From assembly GCA_024225395.1 (NCBI GenBank), contig JAAEMR010000083.1, forward strand, positions 1 to 64,000: 64,000 bases of DNA, written 5' to 3'. Source of the stretch: Gammaproteobacteria bacterium. GTDB taxonomy: Bacteria; Pseudomonadota; Gammaproteobacteria; GCA-001735895. Both the position numbers and the translations under genes were made by a program. Positions 49,306-57,417 of the stretch are shown here, in pieces. Positions within the stretch are counted from its first letter, which is position 1; every line of letters starts with the position of its first letter. The notes under the pieces are model-generated. The model was not told the DNA's origin. It did not search any database and worked only from the letters and a program-made list of their open reading frames with translations.

Positions 49306-50118
49306 ATGCAGGCCAAATCTCTGAAACCAACTGAAAACTTTATATCCATTGAGCCATATTACGAACCTATATCTAATGAGATAGAAATTTTCGAGGCAGC
49401 CTATACTAATAAGTTACCGATTTCTTTGAAAGGTCCAACCGGTTGTGGAAAAACTCGCTTCATGGAACACATGGCGTGGCGTTTAAAACGGCCTTTAATT
49501 ACTGTTTCCTGTCATGATGACCTGACTGCATCCGATTTAATTGGTCGATATTTGATTACCGATAACCAGACTGTGTGGATCGATGGCCCCCTGGCTGCCG
49601 CTGTTCGAGCCGGTGCAATTTGTTACCTGGATGAAATAGTAGAAGCCCGCAGTGATACCACTGTCGTCATTCATCCTCTTGCCGATGATCGACGCGTATT
49701 GCCTATGGAAAAACTGGGAGAATTACTGGAAGCATCAGATAAGTTTTGTATGGCAATCTCTTACAATCCGGGTTATCAGTCAGTACTGAAAGACCTTAAA
49801 CAGAGCACACGCCAACGTTTCATTTCACTGGAATTCGATTATCCCAGTGCAGCAATTGAACAGAAAATTATTGAGAATGAAGCTGGGTTAGAGCCTGACC
49901 TGGCAAAGCAGTTAGTTAAGTTTGCCCGACTGACCCGCAATCTTAAAGGCAGCGGTCTGGACGAAGGCGCGAGTACTCGCCTGTTAGTGCATGCCGGAAA
50001 ATTGATTACCAGTGGCATAGACCCTGTCAGCGCCTGCACCTGCTCTATCTCCCAGGCCTTGACCGATGATGATGAAATGCTAATTGCAGTAAATGAATTG
50101 AGTGCATCGGTTTTTTAA
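49306..50118 (+). CDS. CbbQ/NorQ/NirQ-type MoxR AAA+ ATPase
   Basis: AAA+ ATPase that remodels a partner enzyme: CbbQ activates RuBisCO with CbbO, while NorQ/NirQ assists nitric oxide reductase with NorD. Walker A is [13 protein letters not shown], Walker B is [12 protein letters not shown], and [22 protein letters not shown] and the Arg-finger region [11 protein letters not shown] are all present. The start at 49306 (MQAKSLKP) follows AAAGGTG at good spacing, giving 270 residues. No cbbO, norD, RuBisCO or nor gene is adjacent, so which role it has cannot be told. Confidence 0.88.
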   Translation: MQAKSLKPTENFISIEPYYEPISNEIEIFEAAYTNKLPISLKGPTGCGKTRFMEHMAWRLKRPLITVSCHDDLTASDLIGRYLITDNQTVWIDGPLAAAVRAGAICYLDEIVEARSDTTVVIHPLADDRRVLPMEKLGELLEASDKFCMAISYNPGYQSVLKDLKQSTRQRFISLEFDYPSAAIEQKIIENEAGLEPDLAKQLVKFARLTRNLKGSGLDEGASTRLLVHAGKLITSGIDPVSACTCSISQALTDDDEMLIAVNELSASVF

Positions 50119-50219
50119 TGCTTTTGAAACCAGGGATACTGGATATACGCTGAATAAAGGGAACACTATCCTTTAAAAACGTTGCCTGGCTCCAGGATGC
50201 GTGTAAATGACTTCACCAT

Positions 50220-50518
50220 TCAAATTCCTGCCTGATGATCAATATGCCGACGAATAAACTCATCCATATATCCCGTCAACCCTTCAAACTTCGGATTACT
50301 GGTGAGTCGCCTTACGATCTGGTCTGGCCCGCTGCATTGCGCATATGTTTCTGAAGCTACCAACTTATGCTCACCGAAACAGACATCGCGGAAAGCCCGA
50401 GAAACATCCTCACATTTTTTTTCATTACAGGATCAAAAACATACTGCAGACAATATTTGCAGGCATCTTGCAGTCCGTAGTGAGCATCATCCGGTTTCAG
50501 GTAAAGTTTCTATTACAA
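50220..50518 (-). pseudogene. Frameshifted relic gene, family not recognised
   Basis: On the minus strand the frame reading KLYLKPDDAHYGLQDACKY (from about 50518) and the frame reading EDVSRAFRDVCFGEHKLVAS (down to a TGA at 50220-50222) join exactly at a run of eight A near 50413-50420; one extra A would fuse them into about 95 residues. Upstream of this there are stop codons and a further possible frame change (VVIETLPETG in another frame). Composition looks protein-like. I do not recognise the family. It fills the cbbQ-tlpA gap of about 470 bases; the remaining 100 bases on the cbbQ side show nothing. Confidence 0.55.
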
Positions 50519-50591
50519 CTTAAATCACGCCCCACAGATTGGAACTTAAATTTCAGCCCGTAGTCTTATGATAAAATTAATCAGAAAGTGT

Positions 50592-51161
50592 ATGTTTGAC
50601 AGACGAAAATTTCTTCAATCCAGTCTATTTGGCTTTGGAGCCATGGCTTTATCAAGCCCGATAATTTCAAATGCCGGTTTTTCGAGATATGGCATTGTTG
50701 GACAGCCTGCCCCGGAACTTGAGATTGATTACTGGATCGATAAAGACGGTAACCCCACGAGTTTTAAACTGTCTGAGCATAAACACAAATGGATTTTCCT
50801 GAAATGTTTTCAAAGCTGGTGCCCAGGCTGCCACTCTCATGGTCTACCGGCTTTAAAGAAAATATCAGAAGCTTTAAAAGATAATCCCAAAGTTGTGTTT
50901 GCGGGCATTCAAACCGTGTTTGAAGGTTTCACCACGAATACTGTCTACAAAGTGAGAGAAACCCAATTGCAATATGATTTGCAAATACCCATGGGGCATG
51001 ACCCGGGAAGCCCTGGAGTATCACCTTCAACCATGACCAATTACCTTACCGGTGGAACTCCCTGGATGATTCTGATCAACCCACAACATCAAGTCGTTTA
51101 CAATGAATTTAATATCAATGCTGATAAAGCTATTGAGTTTTTAACCGCTCAAACGACTTGA
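50592..51161 (+). CDS. Tat-targeted TlpA/peroxiredoxin-like thioredoxin protein
   Basis: A thioredoxin-fold protein with SWCPGCHSHGLPALKK (Cys77, Cys80 counting from 50592). The N-terminus MFDRRKFLQSSLFGFGAMAL is a twin-arginine signal followed by a hydrophobic stretch, so export in a folded state, perhaps with a cofactor, is expected. The ATG at 50592 is preferred over 50568 because it places the RR motif at the start. That gives 189 residues. The role is unknown. It is near a secreted Lys/Glu-rich mini-protein. Confidence 0.75.
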   Translation: MFDRRKFLQSSLFGFGAMALSSPIISNAGFSRYGIVGQPAPELEIDYWIDKDGNPTSFKLSEHKHKWIFLKCFQSWCPGCHSHGLPALKKISEALKDNPKVVFAGIQTVFEGFTTNTVYKVRETQLQYDLQIPMGHDPGSPGVSPSTMTNYLTGGTPWMILINPQHQVVYNEFNINADKAIEFLTAQTT

Positions 51162-51254
51162 ATCCACAAAATATGCTACAAAAAAACAGGTATTAATCTG
51201 TGGTTCAGCTTGCTTGTTTACAATATTTTTTATTATTAACTGATGGAGAAAAAA

Positions 51255-51425
51255 ATGAACAAACTATTAACTTTATTGATTTTAACACTGTCATTACTGG
51301 GTTTTAATGCGAGCAGTTATGCTGGCGATGAAGGTGCTACGGCTTCTGACAATACCCAGACAACTGCCGAAGAAGCTAAAAAGAAAAAGAAGAAAGGCGA
51401 GGAAGAAGAGCCTGAATGTGAGTAA
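51255..51425 (+). CDS. Small secreted Lys/Glu-rich protein
   Basis: A 56-residue protein with a Sec signal peptide (about 1-23, MNKLLTLLILTLSLLGFNAS then SYA). The mature part is about 33 residues, unusually charged: EEAKKKKKKGEEEEPECE at the end, with a single Cys two residues from the C-terminus. A GGAG ribosome binding site precedes the ATG by 7 bases. The family is not known to me. The lone Cys suggests disulfide or metal binding, and the upstream TlpA-like gene may be a partner. Confidence 0.65.
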   Translation: MNKLLTLLILTLSLLGFNASSYAGDEGATASDNTQTTAEEAKKKKKKGEEEEPECE

Positions 51426-51453
51426 TGTTAGTCATTGTTAAAACGCAGGTTAC

Positions 51454-52128
51454 TTAGAAATAGAGTCTTAGTACAGTTTCTGCTACACAGGCAGGGCGAT
51501 TTCTATCTTCCACCTCGATACTAACTTCATTAACAACTTCAATGCTGCGTTTCATCGGTGTCAGAGCTACTAATCTGATTCTGGCCCTGACTCTGGCACC
51601 GGCCTTCACCGGGAACGGAAATCTTACCTGGTTAAGGCCGTAGTTCACTACCATCCTGGTATCAGGGTACGGATTGTTGTCCTGTGTTACTGTTTTAGTG
51701 AGTGCTGGAATTAAGGCTAGTGTTAAAAACCCGTGTGCAATTGTGGATTTAAATGGTGATTCCGCTTTAGCCCGTTCAGGGTCTGTATGAATCCACTGCT
51801 TATCTCCAGTTATTTCGGCAAACTGGTTTATACAATTCTGGTCGACTGTACTCCACTCACCCAGAAAAGTTTCTTCCCCGAGCCTTTTTTGAAGTTCTCT
51901 GTAGGTTTTATTTGCGGCGGCAGATATTTCAGAATCTGGCTCTCCAAATCGACTCTCATCCTGAGACGGGTTAAAACGGGAGATCCAGGGGTTATTCAGA
52001 GTATTCGAAATTCTGTGATTTAGCAGATCTGACCAGTTGCGGAATTTGGGTTCCAGTTTTGCAATAAATTCAACGTTGTTTTGCTGGAAATTACCCGATT
52101 TTTTCCTGATAAACTCTATGACTTTCAT
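51454..52128 (-). CDS. MaoC-like hot-dog fold dehydratase
   Basis: A 224-residue protein whose C-terminal half is a MaoC/(R)-specific enoyl-CoA hydratase domain. It has ITGDKQWIHTDPERAKAES with the catalytic Asp-x4-His, then IAHGFLTLALIPAL. The N-terminal ~85 residues are helical and unassigned. The ATG at 52128 follows a GGAAGC site; an upstream TTG is not needed. It is a single gene; likely acts on acyl-CoA chains, substrate unknown. Confidence 0.82.
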   Translation of the reverse strand: MKVIEFIRKKSGNFQQNNVEFIAKLEPKFRNWSDLLNHRISNTLNNPWISRFNPSQDESRFGEPDSEISAAANKTYRELQKRLGEETFLGEWSTVDQNCINQFAEITGDKQWIHTDPERAKAESPFKSTIAHGFLTLALIPALTKTVTQDNNPYPDTRMVVNYGLNQVRFPFPVKAGARVRARIRLVALTPMKRSIEVVNEVSIEVEDRNRPACVAETVLRLYF

Positions 52129-52317
52129 ATCTGCTTCCAAGTAAAGTCAGGCCATTATACGCTGCTAAATGGTTAATAATATACAACATGTATAAAAAAA
52201 CGAAATGAAGCGCATACAGGTATTAGGTTAAATCGGGGTAAGTAACCTGTATCAGACACCGGTTGGGACGGTAGAGATGGTGAAACTCAGGTTCAGGCTT
52301 TTAGCCGTAATTTGAAA

Positions 52318-52338
52318 CCACCGGCTTATAGCCGGTGG
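52318..52338. repeat. GC-rich 9-bp hairpin (REP-like or terminator)
   Basis: CCACCGGCT (52318-52326) and AGCCGGTGG (52330-52338) form a perfect stem with a 3-base loop. T-runs on either side are short. It lies in the 366-base gap between the MaoC-like gene and the NapF-like gene. It could end the NapF-like transcript about 150 bases downstream of its stop. Nothing else is visible in that gap. Confidence 0.5.
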
Positions 52339-52494
52339 AGTTTTCACGGCAACTATCAATGACCGGCAGAACCGGTAACTGCACTCGGATCTTCTTCATA
52401 TTTCCAGTGTTTTTTCAATGGCTGCTTTTTTCTCCGCAGTGGCATGAATTACTACGCCGCAGATGTTGTAATCACTGATATCTATAACCTAAAA

Positions 52495-52980
52495 TTAAAG
52501 TCTATGTTGGATGGTAATTGCATTGGCTGGACAGATGCTGACGCATTCTCCACAACCATTGCAATTATCAGTGTTCATCAAAACATGGGTGACACCACCC
52601 ACCACCTGTTGAAAGTGAATAGCCTGGATTTCGCAGGCTTCTCCGCAGGAATGGCAGATAACACCCCGTTCTGAAAAACACTCATTACCAATTACCGCTA
52701 TCGAATTGAAAGGAGCTGATTGCCCTATCAGTAGTGCGCCAGGCAGACAAACAGCTGCGCAAACTTCACAGAAGTCGCAACCGGATGAAGAGAAATTTAT
52801 TTCTGGAAAAGAGCCATCAGCCACACGGATGACATTTACAGGACATTGCTTTACGCATTCACCGCAACGGGTGCAGGTATTAATAAACTCATTCTCGCTA
52901 ATCGCCCAGGGTGGGCGAACAGGCCGGAGAGCCGTTATCTTCCGGAAAATAAAATTACCTTTACTATTTGATATAGCCAT
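52495..52980 (-). CDS. napF: NapF-like ferredoxin with four cysteine clusters
   Basis: A 161-residue iron-sulfur protein with cysteine groups CTRCGECVKQCP, CDFCEVCAAVC, CHSCGEAC and CNGCGECVSICP, which fits NapF (cytoplasmic partner in maturing periplasmic nitrate reductase NapA). The N-terminal RPVRPPWAISENEF is also NapF-like. The ATG at 52980 is chosen over an upstream start because the extra 22 residues match nothing. No other nap genes are here. Two FNR-type palindromes lie upstream. Confidence 0.75.
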   Translation of the reverse strand: MAISNSKGNFIFRKITALRPVRPPWAISENEFINTCTRCGECVKQCPVNVIRVADGSFPEINFSSSGCDFCEVCAAVCLPGALLIGQSAPFNSIAVIGNECFSERGVICHSCGEACEIQAIHFQQVVGGVTHVLMNTDNCNGCGECVSICPANAITIQHRL

Positions 52981-53032
52981 AACTGTACATTTGTTAGACA
53001 ACCAAACTGTAGTCCTAAGATTAAATTTGGAA

Positions 53033-53046
53033 ATGACATATATCAA
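53033..53046 (-). promoter_or_regulatory. FNR/Anr-type box upstream of the NapF-like gene
   Basis: The minus strand reads TTGAT-ATAT-GTCAT, matching 8 of 10 bases of TTGAT-N4-ATCAA. It is centred about 60 bases before the ATG. A TACAGT (53006-53011) downstream could be the -10 box, putting the site near -41, as in FNR-activated promoters. Confidence 0.55.
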
Positions 53047-53092
53047 TCACAGAAACTGACAATATCAGAACCTTACCGAGTATTTATTTTCT

Positions 53093-53106
53093 TTGACTCA
53101 GGTCAA
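53093..53106. promoter_or_regulatory. Second FNR/Dnr-type palindrome
   Basis: TTGAC-TCAG-GTCAA is a perfect inverted repeat of 5-bp arms with the 4-base spacing of FNR/Dnr sites. It lies 60 bp (centre to centre) further upstream of the box at 53033-53046. Confidence 0.5.
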
Positions 53107-53221
53107 CAAACAGATATTTATCGGGATTTTTTTAGCAGAAGAAATTTTATTGAAAAGTTTACTTCCATTAATCAGCAATAAAATTAATCACGAACTTTGC
53201 TGAAATTATGGCAAAAGAATT

Positions 53222-53391
53222 TCACCACAGACCAGAGCAGGACACCTGTAGGTAGAATAATGCAGGAGCAATTATCGAGGGCACAGAGGTTCTTTAGTAA
53301 GTGCTTTTTTTAAGGCTGGGGAGGGAATATAAATATTATTGAGCTCTGAAACTTAACTTGTCCTTTATAACCTCTGTGCCCTCTGTGGTGA
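53222..53391 (+). repeat. Intergenic inverted-arm element, copy E (CACAGAG type, with 48-bp block)
   Basis: Right arm CCTCTGTGCCCTCTGTGGTG (53371-53390). Left arm is its reverse complement but interrupted: TCACCACAGA (53222-53231), then the 48-bp block, then GGCACAGAGG (53280-53289). Outer ends pair over 9 bases and inner parts over 11. The remainder of the 53107-53514 gap has no gene. Confidence 0.8.
53232..53279 (+). repeat. 48-bp block shared with copy F
   Basis: This 48-bp segment is 42/48 identical to 63666-63713. In both places it sits inside the left arm just after CACCAC(A/G)(G/A)A. It contains GTAGGTAGAA and AATGCAGGAGC. Confidence 0.85.
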
Positions 53392-53420
53392 GATTGTTTT
53401 TTTGGGGGGGGCAGCCGGGT

Positions 53421-53499
53421 TAAAAAAACGAAAGGTCAGGACAGCCATCTTCAATAAGTACGCCCGTATCTTATCAATGCCCCGGCACCCTGACCTTTC
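53421..53499 (-). terminator. Terminator after flgF
   Basis: An 11-bp perfect stem, CCTGACCTTTC (53489-53499) / GAAAGGTCAGG (53430-53440), encloses a 48-base loop that can itself fold (GATAAGATAC with GTACTTAT). On the minus strand it is followed by GTTTTTTTAA. It starts 16 bases after the flgF stop. Confidence 0.75.
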
Positions 53500-53514
53500 A
53501 GTTACTCTTTTAAA

Positions 53515-54258
53515 TTAACCGCTTAATTTCATCAACCGGGAACTGGATGCATCATTTTCTTCGGCAACACTCATTAACTTGACCTGGGTTTCATAGAAGC
53601 GGGCATATTCCATCATTTTAACCATCGCATCGACCGTATTGACGTTGCTGGCTTCAAGTGCACCATTGGTTATTGTAACGGTGGCATCCAGTGGAGCATC
53701 AACACCATCCCGGGTACGAAATAAACCATCACTACCTCTCTCAAGTGAATTCTGTTCCGGTTTGACCATTTTTAAGCGATCTACCGCGACTAAAGTATTG
53801 GCAGCCTGTCCTTTAGCACGAATACTGATGGTTCCATCACGCCCGATAACCAGACTTTCGAAATCTGGAATTGTGATCGGACCACCTTCGCCCAAAACTA
53901 TCTGGTTCGATCCATTCAATAACAGCCCGGTGGGGTCTGTGTGGAAATCACCTCGACGAGTATAAGCCTGCGAACCATCATCAGCCTGTACCGCGAACCA
54001 GCCATCACCATTGATAGATACATCCAGTTCACGTCCGGATGTCATCACCGGACCATTCTGAAAGTCCACTGCTGAATTATTATCACTGGCATAAGCTCGA
54101 GTCGCAAAACCTGGGCCATACACCGCTTCAGACTGGAAATGATCCAGCTGAGATTTGAACCCTACCGTACTCGCATTCGCCAGATTATTGGCATTTGTCT
54201 GCTGGGCATGAAGTGCATTTTTAGCGCCATTCATTGCAAGGTAGAGGAAACGGTCCAT
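53515..54258 (-). CDS. flgF: Flagellar proximal rod protein FlgF
   Basis: Rod component of the flagellar basal body, 247 residues. The N-terminal D0 helix MDRFLYLAMNGAKNALHAQQ with NANNLANASTVGFKSQ and the C-terminal D0 helix (EASNVNTVDAMVKMMEYARFYE) are both intact. It is 28 bases after flgE and is the last gene of the local flg operon, followed by a terminator rather than flgG. Confidence 0.96.
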   Translation of the reverse strand: MDRFLYLAMNGAKNALHAQQTNANNLANASTVGFKSQLDHFQSEAVYGPGFATRAYASDNNSAVDFQNGPVMTSGRELDVSINGDGWFAVQADDGSQAYTRRGDFHTDPTGLLLNGSNQIVLGEGGPITIPDFESLVIGRDGTISIRAKGQAANTLVAVDRLKMVKPEQNSLERGSDGLFRTRDGVDAPLDATVTITNGALEASNVNTVDAMVKMMEYARFYETQVKLMSVAEENDASSSRLMKLSG

Positions 54259-54286
54259 GACTTTATCTCTTTAGTTAGTTGATAAA

Positions 54287-55663
54287 CTATCGAATTTGAA
54301 TGATGGTCTGGGTTAATGTGTTCGCAGTTTCTATCGAACGGGCATTGGCCTGGAAATTTCGTTGTGCAGTTATCAGGTTGACCAGTTGCTGGGTTAAATC
54401 CACATTAGAAGCTTCCAGCGCACCTGATTGAATTAACCCAAATCGACCGCTACCCGCTTCACCGGCAATGACGGCACCTGAATCAGTGGTTTCATCCCAG
54501 GAAGAGTTACCCACGTTGGCCAGACCCTGACTATTAGGGAAATCACCCAGAGCTATCTTACCCATCGGAGTTGAAATACCATTTGTATAGGTTGCACGAA
54601 TCAGGCCATCTTCTGAAATATCAATACCGGTCAAGCGGCCAGTTGAAAATCCCGTTGGATTCAATGTATTGACTGAAAAATTCGCGGCGAACTGGGTCGT
54701 TGAATTATTCGCAAAATCATGTGTTAAATTCAAAATATCAGCACCATTTGACAACGTTATCGGTGTGTTTGATATTAGTGCTGGCAATGTACTGGCTAAA
54801 GAACCGTCCGGGTTAAAGTTAAACTGTGCCGCGGTTTGAGTAATATCAGGAAAAATTGGGCTAAGTGGATCAGCACTAGGATCAGGATGATCTATGGCAT
54901 TACCACCTGCTGACACATTGACTGGTGCTCCATCCAGATAGGTAAACATTTGCCATTGATTCGGGTCACCATTGACCAGCGGATCTAGTGGGTCATCAGG
55001 GTTTGTGGTTGACCCAAGAGCATCCTTTACAAAGTAATAGGTTAGAACATGTGATTCACCCAACGAATCATGTACTGTTGAAGATGTGGAATTGGTAAAA
55101 GTATTACTCGCGGAAGGATCAAAGCCTTCAGGGTCCAGATCCGTAGAACTAGCATTCAGATTCACCCCGATTTCAACCTCAGTTGTTGCTTGTGGTGCAC
55201 CCGTTGACGGGGGTAAATTCAGCGAAGAAGTGGTATTCAAACTGGTCGAAGTTACTAAACCTGAAACCGGATCAACAGGAAAAGCCTGTAAAAATTTACC
55301 GTCATTATTAACAATATATCCATCTTGATTGACCCGGAATTCACCGGCACGTGTATAAGATCTATCCGTACCCAGTTCATTTTGACTGACTACAAAAAAT
55401 CCCTGCCCACTGACTGCCAGATCCAGACTGGCATCGGTAAATTCAAAGTTACCCTGAGAGAACTGTTGACTGACATTATCAACCTGTACACCATTTCCGA
55501 CGGCAGTCGGAGAATTACCAAAAGGAGAAACCGCATAAATATCACCAAACTCCGATCTGGAATATTTATAGCCTGTGGTTGATACATTAGCTATATTGTT
55601 ACTGGTCACGCTCAAATCAATTGACGCTGCCTGCAACCCACTTAAAGATGTGTTAAAAGACAT
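54287..55663 (-). CDS. flgE: Flagellar hook protein FlgE
   Basis: Structural subunit of the hook, 458 residues. The N-terminal motif SFNTSLSGLQAASIDLSVTSNNIANVSTTGYK and C-terminal GALEASNVDLTQQLVNLITAQRNFQANARSIETANT (residue ranges 2-33 and about 413-449) are typical. The variable middle domains are Asp/Ser/Pro-rich. It lies between flgD and flgF. Confidence 0.97.
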   Translation of the reverse strand: MSFNTSLSGLQAASIDLSVTSNNIANVSTTGYKYSRSEFGDIYAVSPFGNSPTAVGNGVQVDNVSQQFSQGNFEFTDASLDLAVSGQGFFVVSQNELGTDRSYTRAGEFRVNQDGYIVNNDGKFLQAFPVDPVSGLVTSTSLNTTSSLNLPPSTGAPQATTEVEIGVNLNASSTDLDPEGFDPSASNTFTNSTSSTVHDSLGESHVLTYYFVKDALGSTTNPDDPLDPLVNGDPNQWQMFTYLDGAPVNVSAGGNAIDHPDPSADPLSPIFPDITQTAAQFNFNPDGSLASTLPALISNTPITLSNGADILNLTHDFANNSTTQFAANFSVNTLNPTGFSTGRLTGIDISEDGLIRATYTNGISTPMGKIALGDFPNSQGLANVGNSSWDETTDSGAVIAGEAGSGRFGLIQSGALEASNVDLTQQLVNLITAQRNFQANARSIETANTLTQTIIQIR

Positions 55664-55683
55664 AATAGTTCCTCTTTTATTAG

Positions 55684-56361
55684 TTACATTATTTTCCGGA
55701 TCTGGCTCATACTAATATCCCCCAAATCTGAAACTGTTAAAGTTAAATCCTGACCTGCCTGACCCAGTGTGACGCTTTCTACCTGAACAGAGACCAGTGT
55801 ATTACCGGCAACCACGCCACCATTCTGACTGACTTCAGCGGAGACCGTGTAACGACCCGGGTTGACACGATCACCATTACCGTTCAGTCCATTCCACTGA
55901 ATATTCACCAGGCCTGCCTGTTGATTACCCAGATCCGCCTGGTGCACCAACTGCCCGAACTGATCGGTAATATTGATCTTTACGGATGAAGCACTTTGAT
56001 CTAAATCTACCGCCAGATTCATATCGCCATGCGCACCCAGGCTCATCTGGTTACCGGGAACCAGCACATCTCTCCCCACCATAGTAGACGCCTGTAAAGC
56101 CTGATTGGACTGAAAAGCTGTACTCATTTCACTAAAAGCGGTATTAAGATCACCGATACCACTGACCGTACCAAACTGAGCCATCTGACCAATAAAATCA
56201 CCATTTTCCATGGGTTCTAAGGGATCCTGAAATTCAAGCTGCTTGGTCATTAGCTCAAGAAATTCTGCCTGACCCAGCTCATCATTGGCTTTTGAATCTG
56301 TAGACGTGGTTTTGTTTAACCCGAGGTCTGTATAGATTTGCTTGCTATCGATATCAGTCAT
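55684..56361 (-). CDS. flgD: Flagellar hook assembly scaffold FlgD
   Basis: Hook-capping protein that guides FlgE assembly. The N-terminal ELGQAEFLELMTKQLEFQDPLEPMENGDFIGQMAQF segment is the family signature (about residues 28-63). The C-terminal domain has the FlgD Ig-like pattern with WNGLNGNGDRVNPGRY. It has 225 residues and lies between flgC and flgE. Confidence 0.97.
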   Translation of the reverse strand: MTDIDSKQIYTDLGLNKTTSTDSKANDELGQAEFLELMTKQLEFQDPLEPMENGDFIGQMAQFGTVSGIGDLNTAFSEMSTAFQSNQALQASTMVGRDVLVPGNQMSLGAHGDMNLAVDLDQSASSVKINITDQFGQLVHQADLGNQQAGLVNIQWNGLNGNGDRVNPGRYTVSAEVSQNGGVVAGNTLVSVQVESVTLGQAGQDLTLTVSDLGDISMSQIRKIM

Positions 56362-56400
56362 GATTAATTCTCTCTAATTTCTCTTCACTAATAACCTGTC

Positions 56401-56811
56401 TTAATTACCCAGCGACAAAGTCCGAATCATCAGATCTTTGGAGGTATTCAATACTTCAACATTATTTTGATAGGAACGTGATGAGGATAGCATATTGACC
56501 ATTTCTTCGACGGTATCAACATTGCTGGTAAATACATAACCCTGCTCATTGGCCAGAGGGTTTCCAGGTTCATACCTGGTTCGAACCGGTGCAGCAGATT
56601 CAACCACGCCGAGCATTGCCACACCCGCTTCTGCAGGACGTGCCAGATCATACAGGTAGCTTTGAAATACGGTTTCACGGGCTCGATAGGCTTCCTGCTC
56701 AGTGGACGCAACGGTTTCTGCATTAGCCATGTTACTTGCAGTGGTATTTAAGCGCATAGACTGAGCACTGATCGCGCTACCTGAGATTTGAAAATTTGCT
56801 AATAAACCCAT
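56401..56811 (-). CDS. flgC: Flagellar rod protein FlgC
   Basis: Proximal rod component, 136 residues. FQISGSAISAQSMRLNTTASNMANAET at the N-terminus and VDTVEEMVNMLSSSRSYQNNVEVLN near the C-terminus are typical of FlgC. It begins two bases after the flgB stop, so translation is coupled. Confidence 0.96.
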   Translation of the reverse strand: MGLLANFQISGSAISAQSMRLNTTASNMANAETVASTEQEAYRARETVFQSYLYDLARPAEAGVAMLGVVESAAPVRTRYEPGNPLANEQGYVFTSNVDTVEEMVNMLSSSRSYQNNVEVLNTSKDLMIRTLSLGN

Positions 56812-56813
56812 GA

Positions 56814-57221
56814 TTACTGTCCTTTAATAGCCAGTTTCAAACCATGTATTTTGCTATTTAACATCGTTAAACTGGTTTGATATTGCACTGCATTTTCTGA
56901 AAAATTAGCCTGCTCGACATGAGAATCAACAGTATTGCCATCGAGTGAGGCATGTAATGGATTTCTATACTTGATATCTGCATCAACCTGAACAGAAGCT
57001 GTTGATAAATGTGACTCATTAGTACGGGCCATTTTCAAGTTACCTTGCTGCCCGCTTGCTGCCTGTTTTAGCAATGAAGAAAAATCCATGTCACGCGCCT
57101 TATAATTAGGAGTGTCCGCATTTGCAATATTCGCAGCAAGAATGCTGGTACGACGAGAGCGCAATATCATTGCATCATCGTGTATTGAAAAAGCTCTATC
57201 GATTATGGACATTTGATTCAC
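56814..57221 (-). CDS. flgB: Flagellar rod protein FlgB
   Basis: Proximal rod component, 135 residues, first gene of the flgBCDEF operon. Visible are RSRRTSILAANIANADTPNYKARDMDF and the C-terminal VQYQTSLTMLNSKIHGLKLAIKG. An AGGTG ribosome binding site lies between the ATG and a sigma54 promoter, giving a very short leader of about 12 bases. Confidence 0.96.
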   Translation of the reverse strand: MNQMSIIDRAFSIHDDAMILRSRRTSILAANIANADTPNYKARDMDFSSLLKQAASGQQGNLKMARTNESHLSTASVQVDADIKYRNPLHASLDGNTVDSHVEQANFSENAVQYQTSLTMLNSKIHGLKLAIKGQ

Positions 57222-57244
57222 CTAATTTGAATTACAGTGATAAA

Positions 57245-57260
57245 TGCAGGGAAAGTGCCA
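57245..57260 (-). promoter_or_regulatory. Sigma54 promoter of flgBCDEF
   Basis: The minus strand reads TGGCACTTTCCCTGCA with the invariant GG (-24) and GC (-12) exactly 10 bases apart. The predicted start is near 57234, just before the flgB ribosome binding site. A FleR/FlrC-type activator is expected. Confidence 0.85.
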
Positions 57261-57329
57261 ACAGGGTATAATTCTTGTAATTCAGTAAGTTACGTTAATT
57301 TGCAGAATGTAAACGTGTAATTAGCGGCA

Positions 57330-57364
57330 ATGCGGCAACCGCTTCTGGATCACAGTTGCCGCAT
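57330..57364 (-). terminator. Stem-loop after cheV
   Basis: ATGCGGCAAC (57330-57339) and GTTGCCGCAT (57355-57364) form a 10-bp perfect stem with a 15-base loop, 54 bases after the cheV stop. There is no T-run on the minus strand, so it may be a Rho-assisted or partial terminator. Confidence 0.5.
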
Positions 57365-57417
57365 TTAGAATAAACAGAAGATAGTGATGGATTTATAAGG
57401 GCGGACAGTTATTGAAA

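Noticed and set aside
49110-49349. Minus-strand open frame in the qmoA/cbbQ spacer
   Set aside because: It overlaps the start of the well-supported ATPase gene, begins in its coding region and resembles nothing; the spacer is better read as regulatory DNA.
50302-50563. Two plus-strand open frames between cbbQ and the Tat thioredoxin gene
   Set aside because: They lie antisense to the better supported frameshifted relic and have no ribosome binding site or recognisable family.
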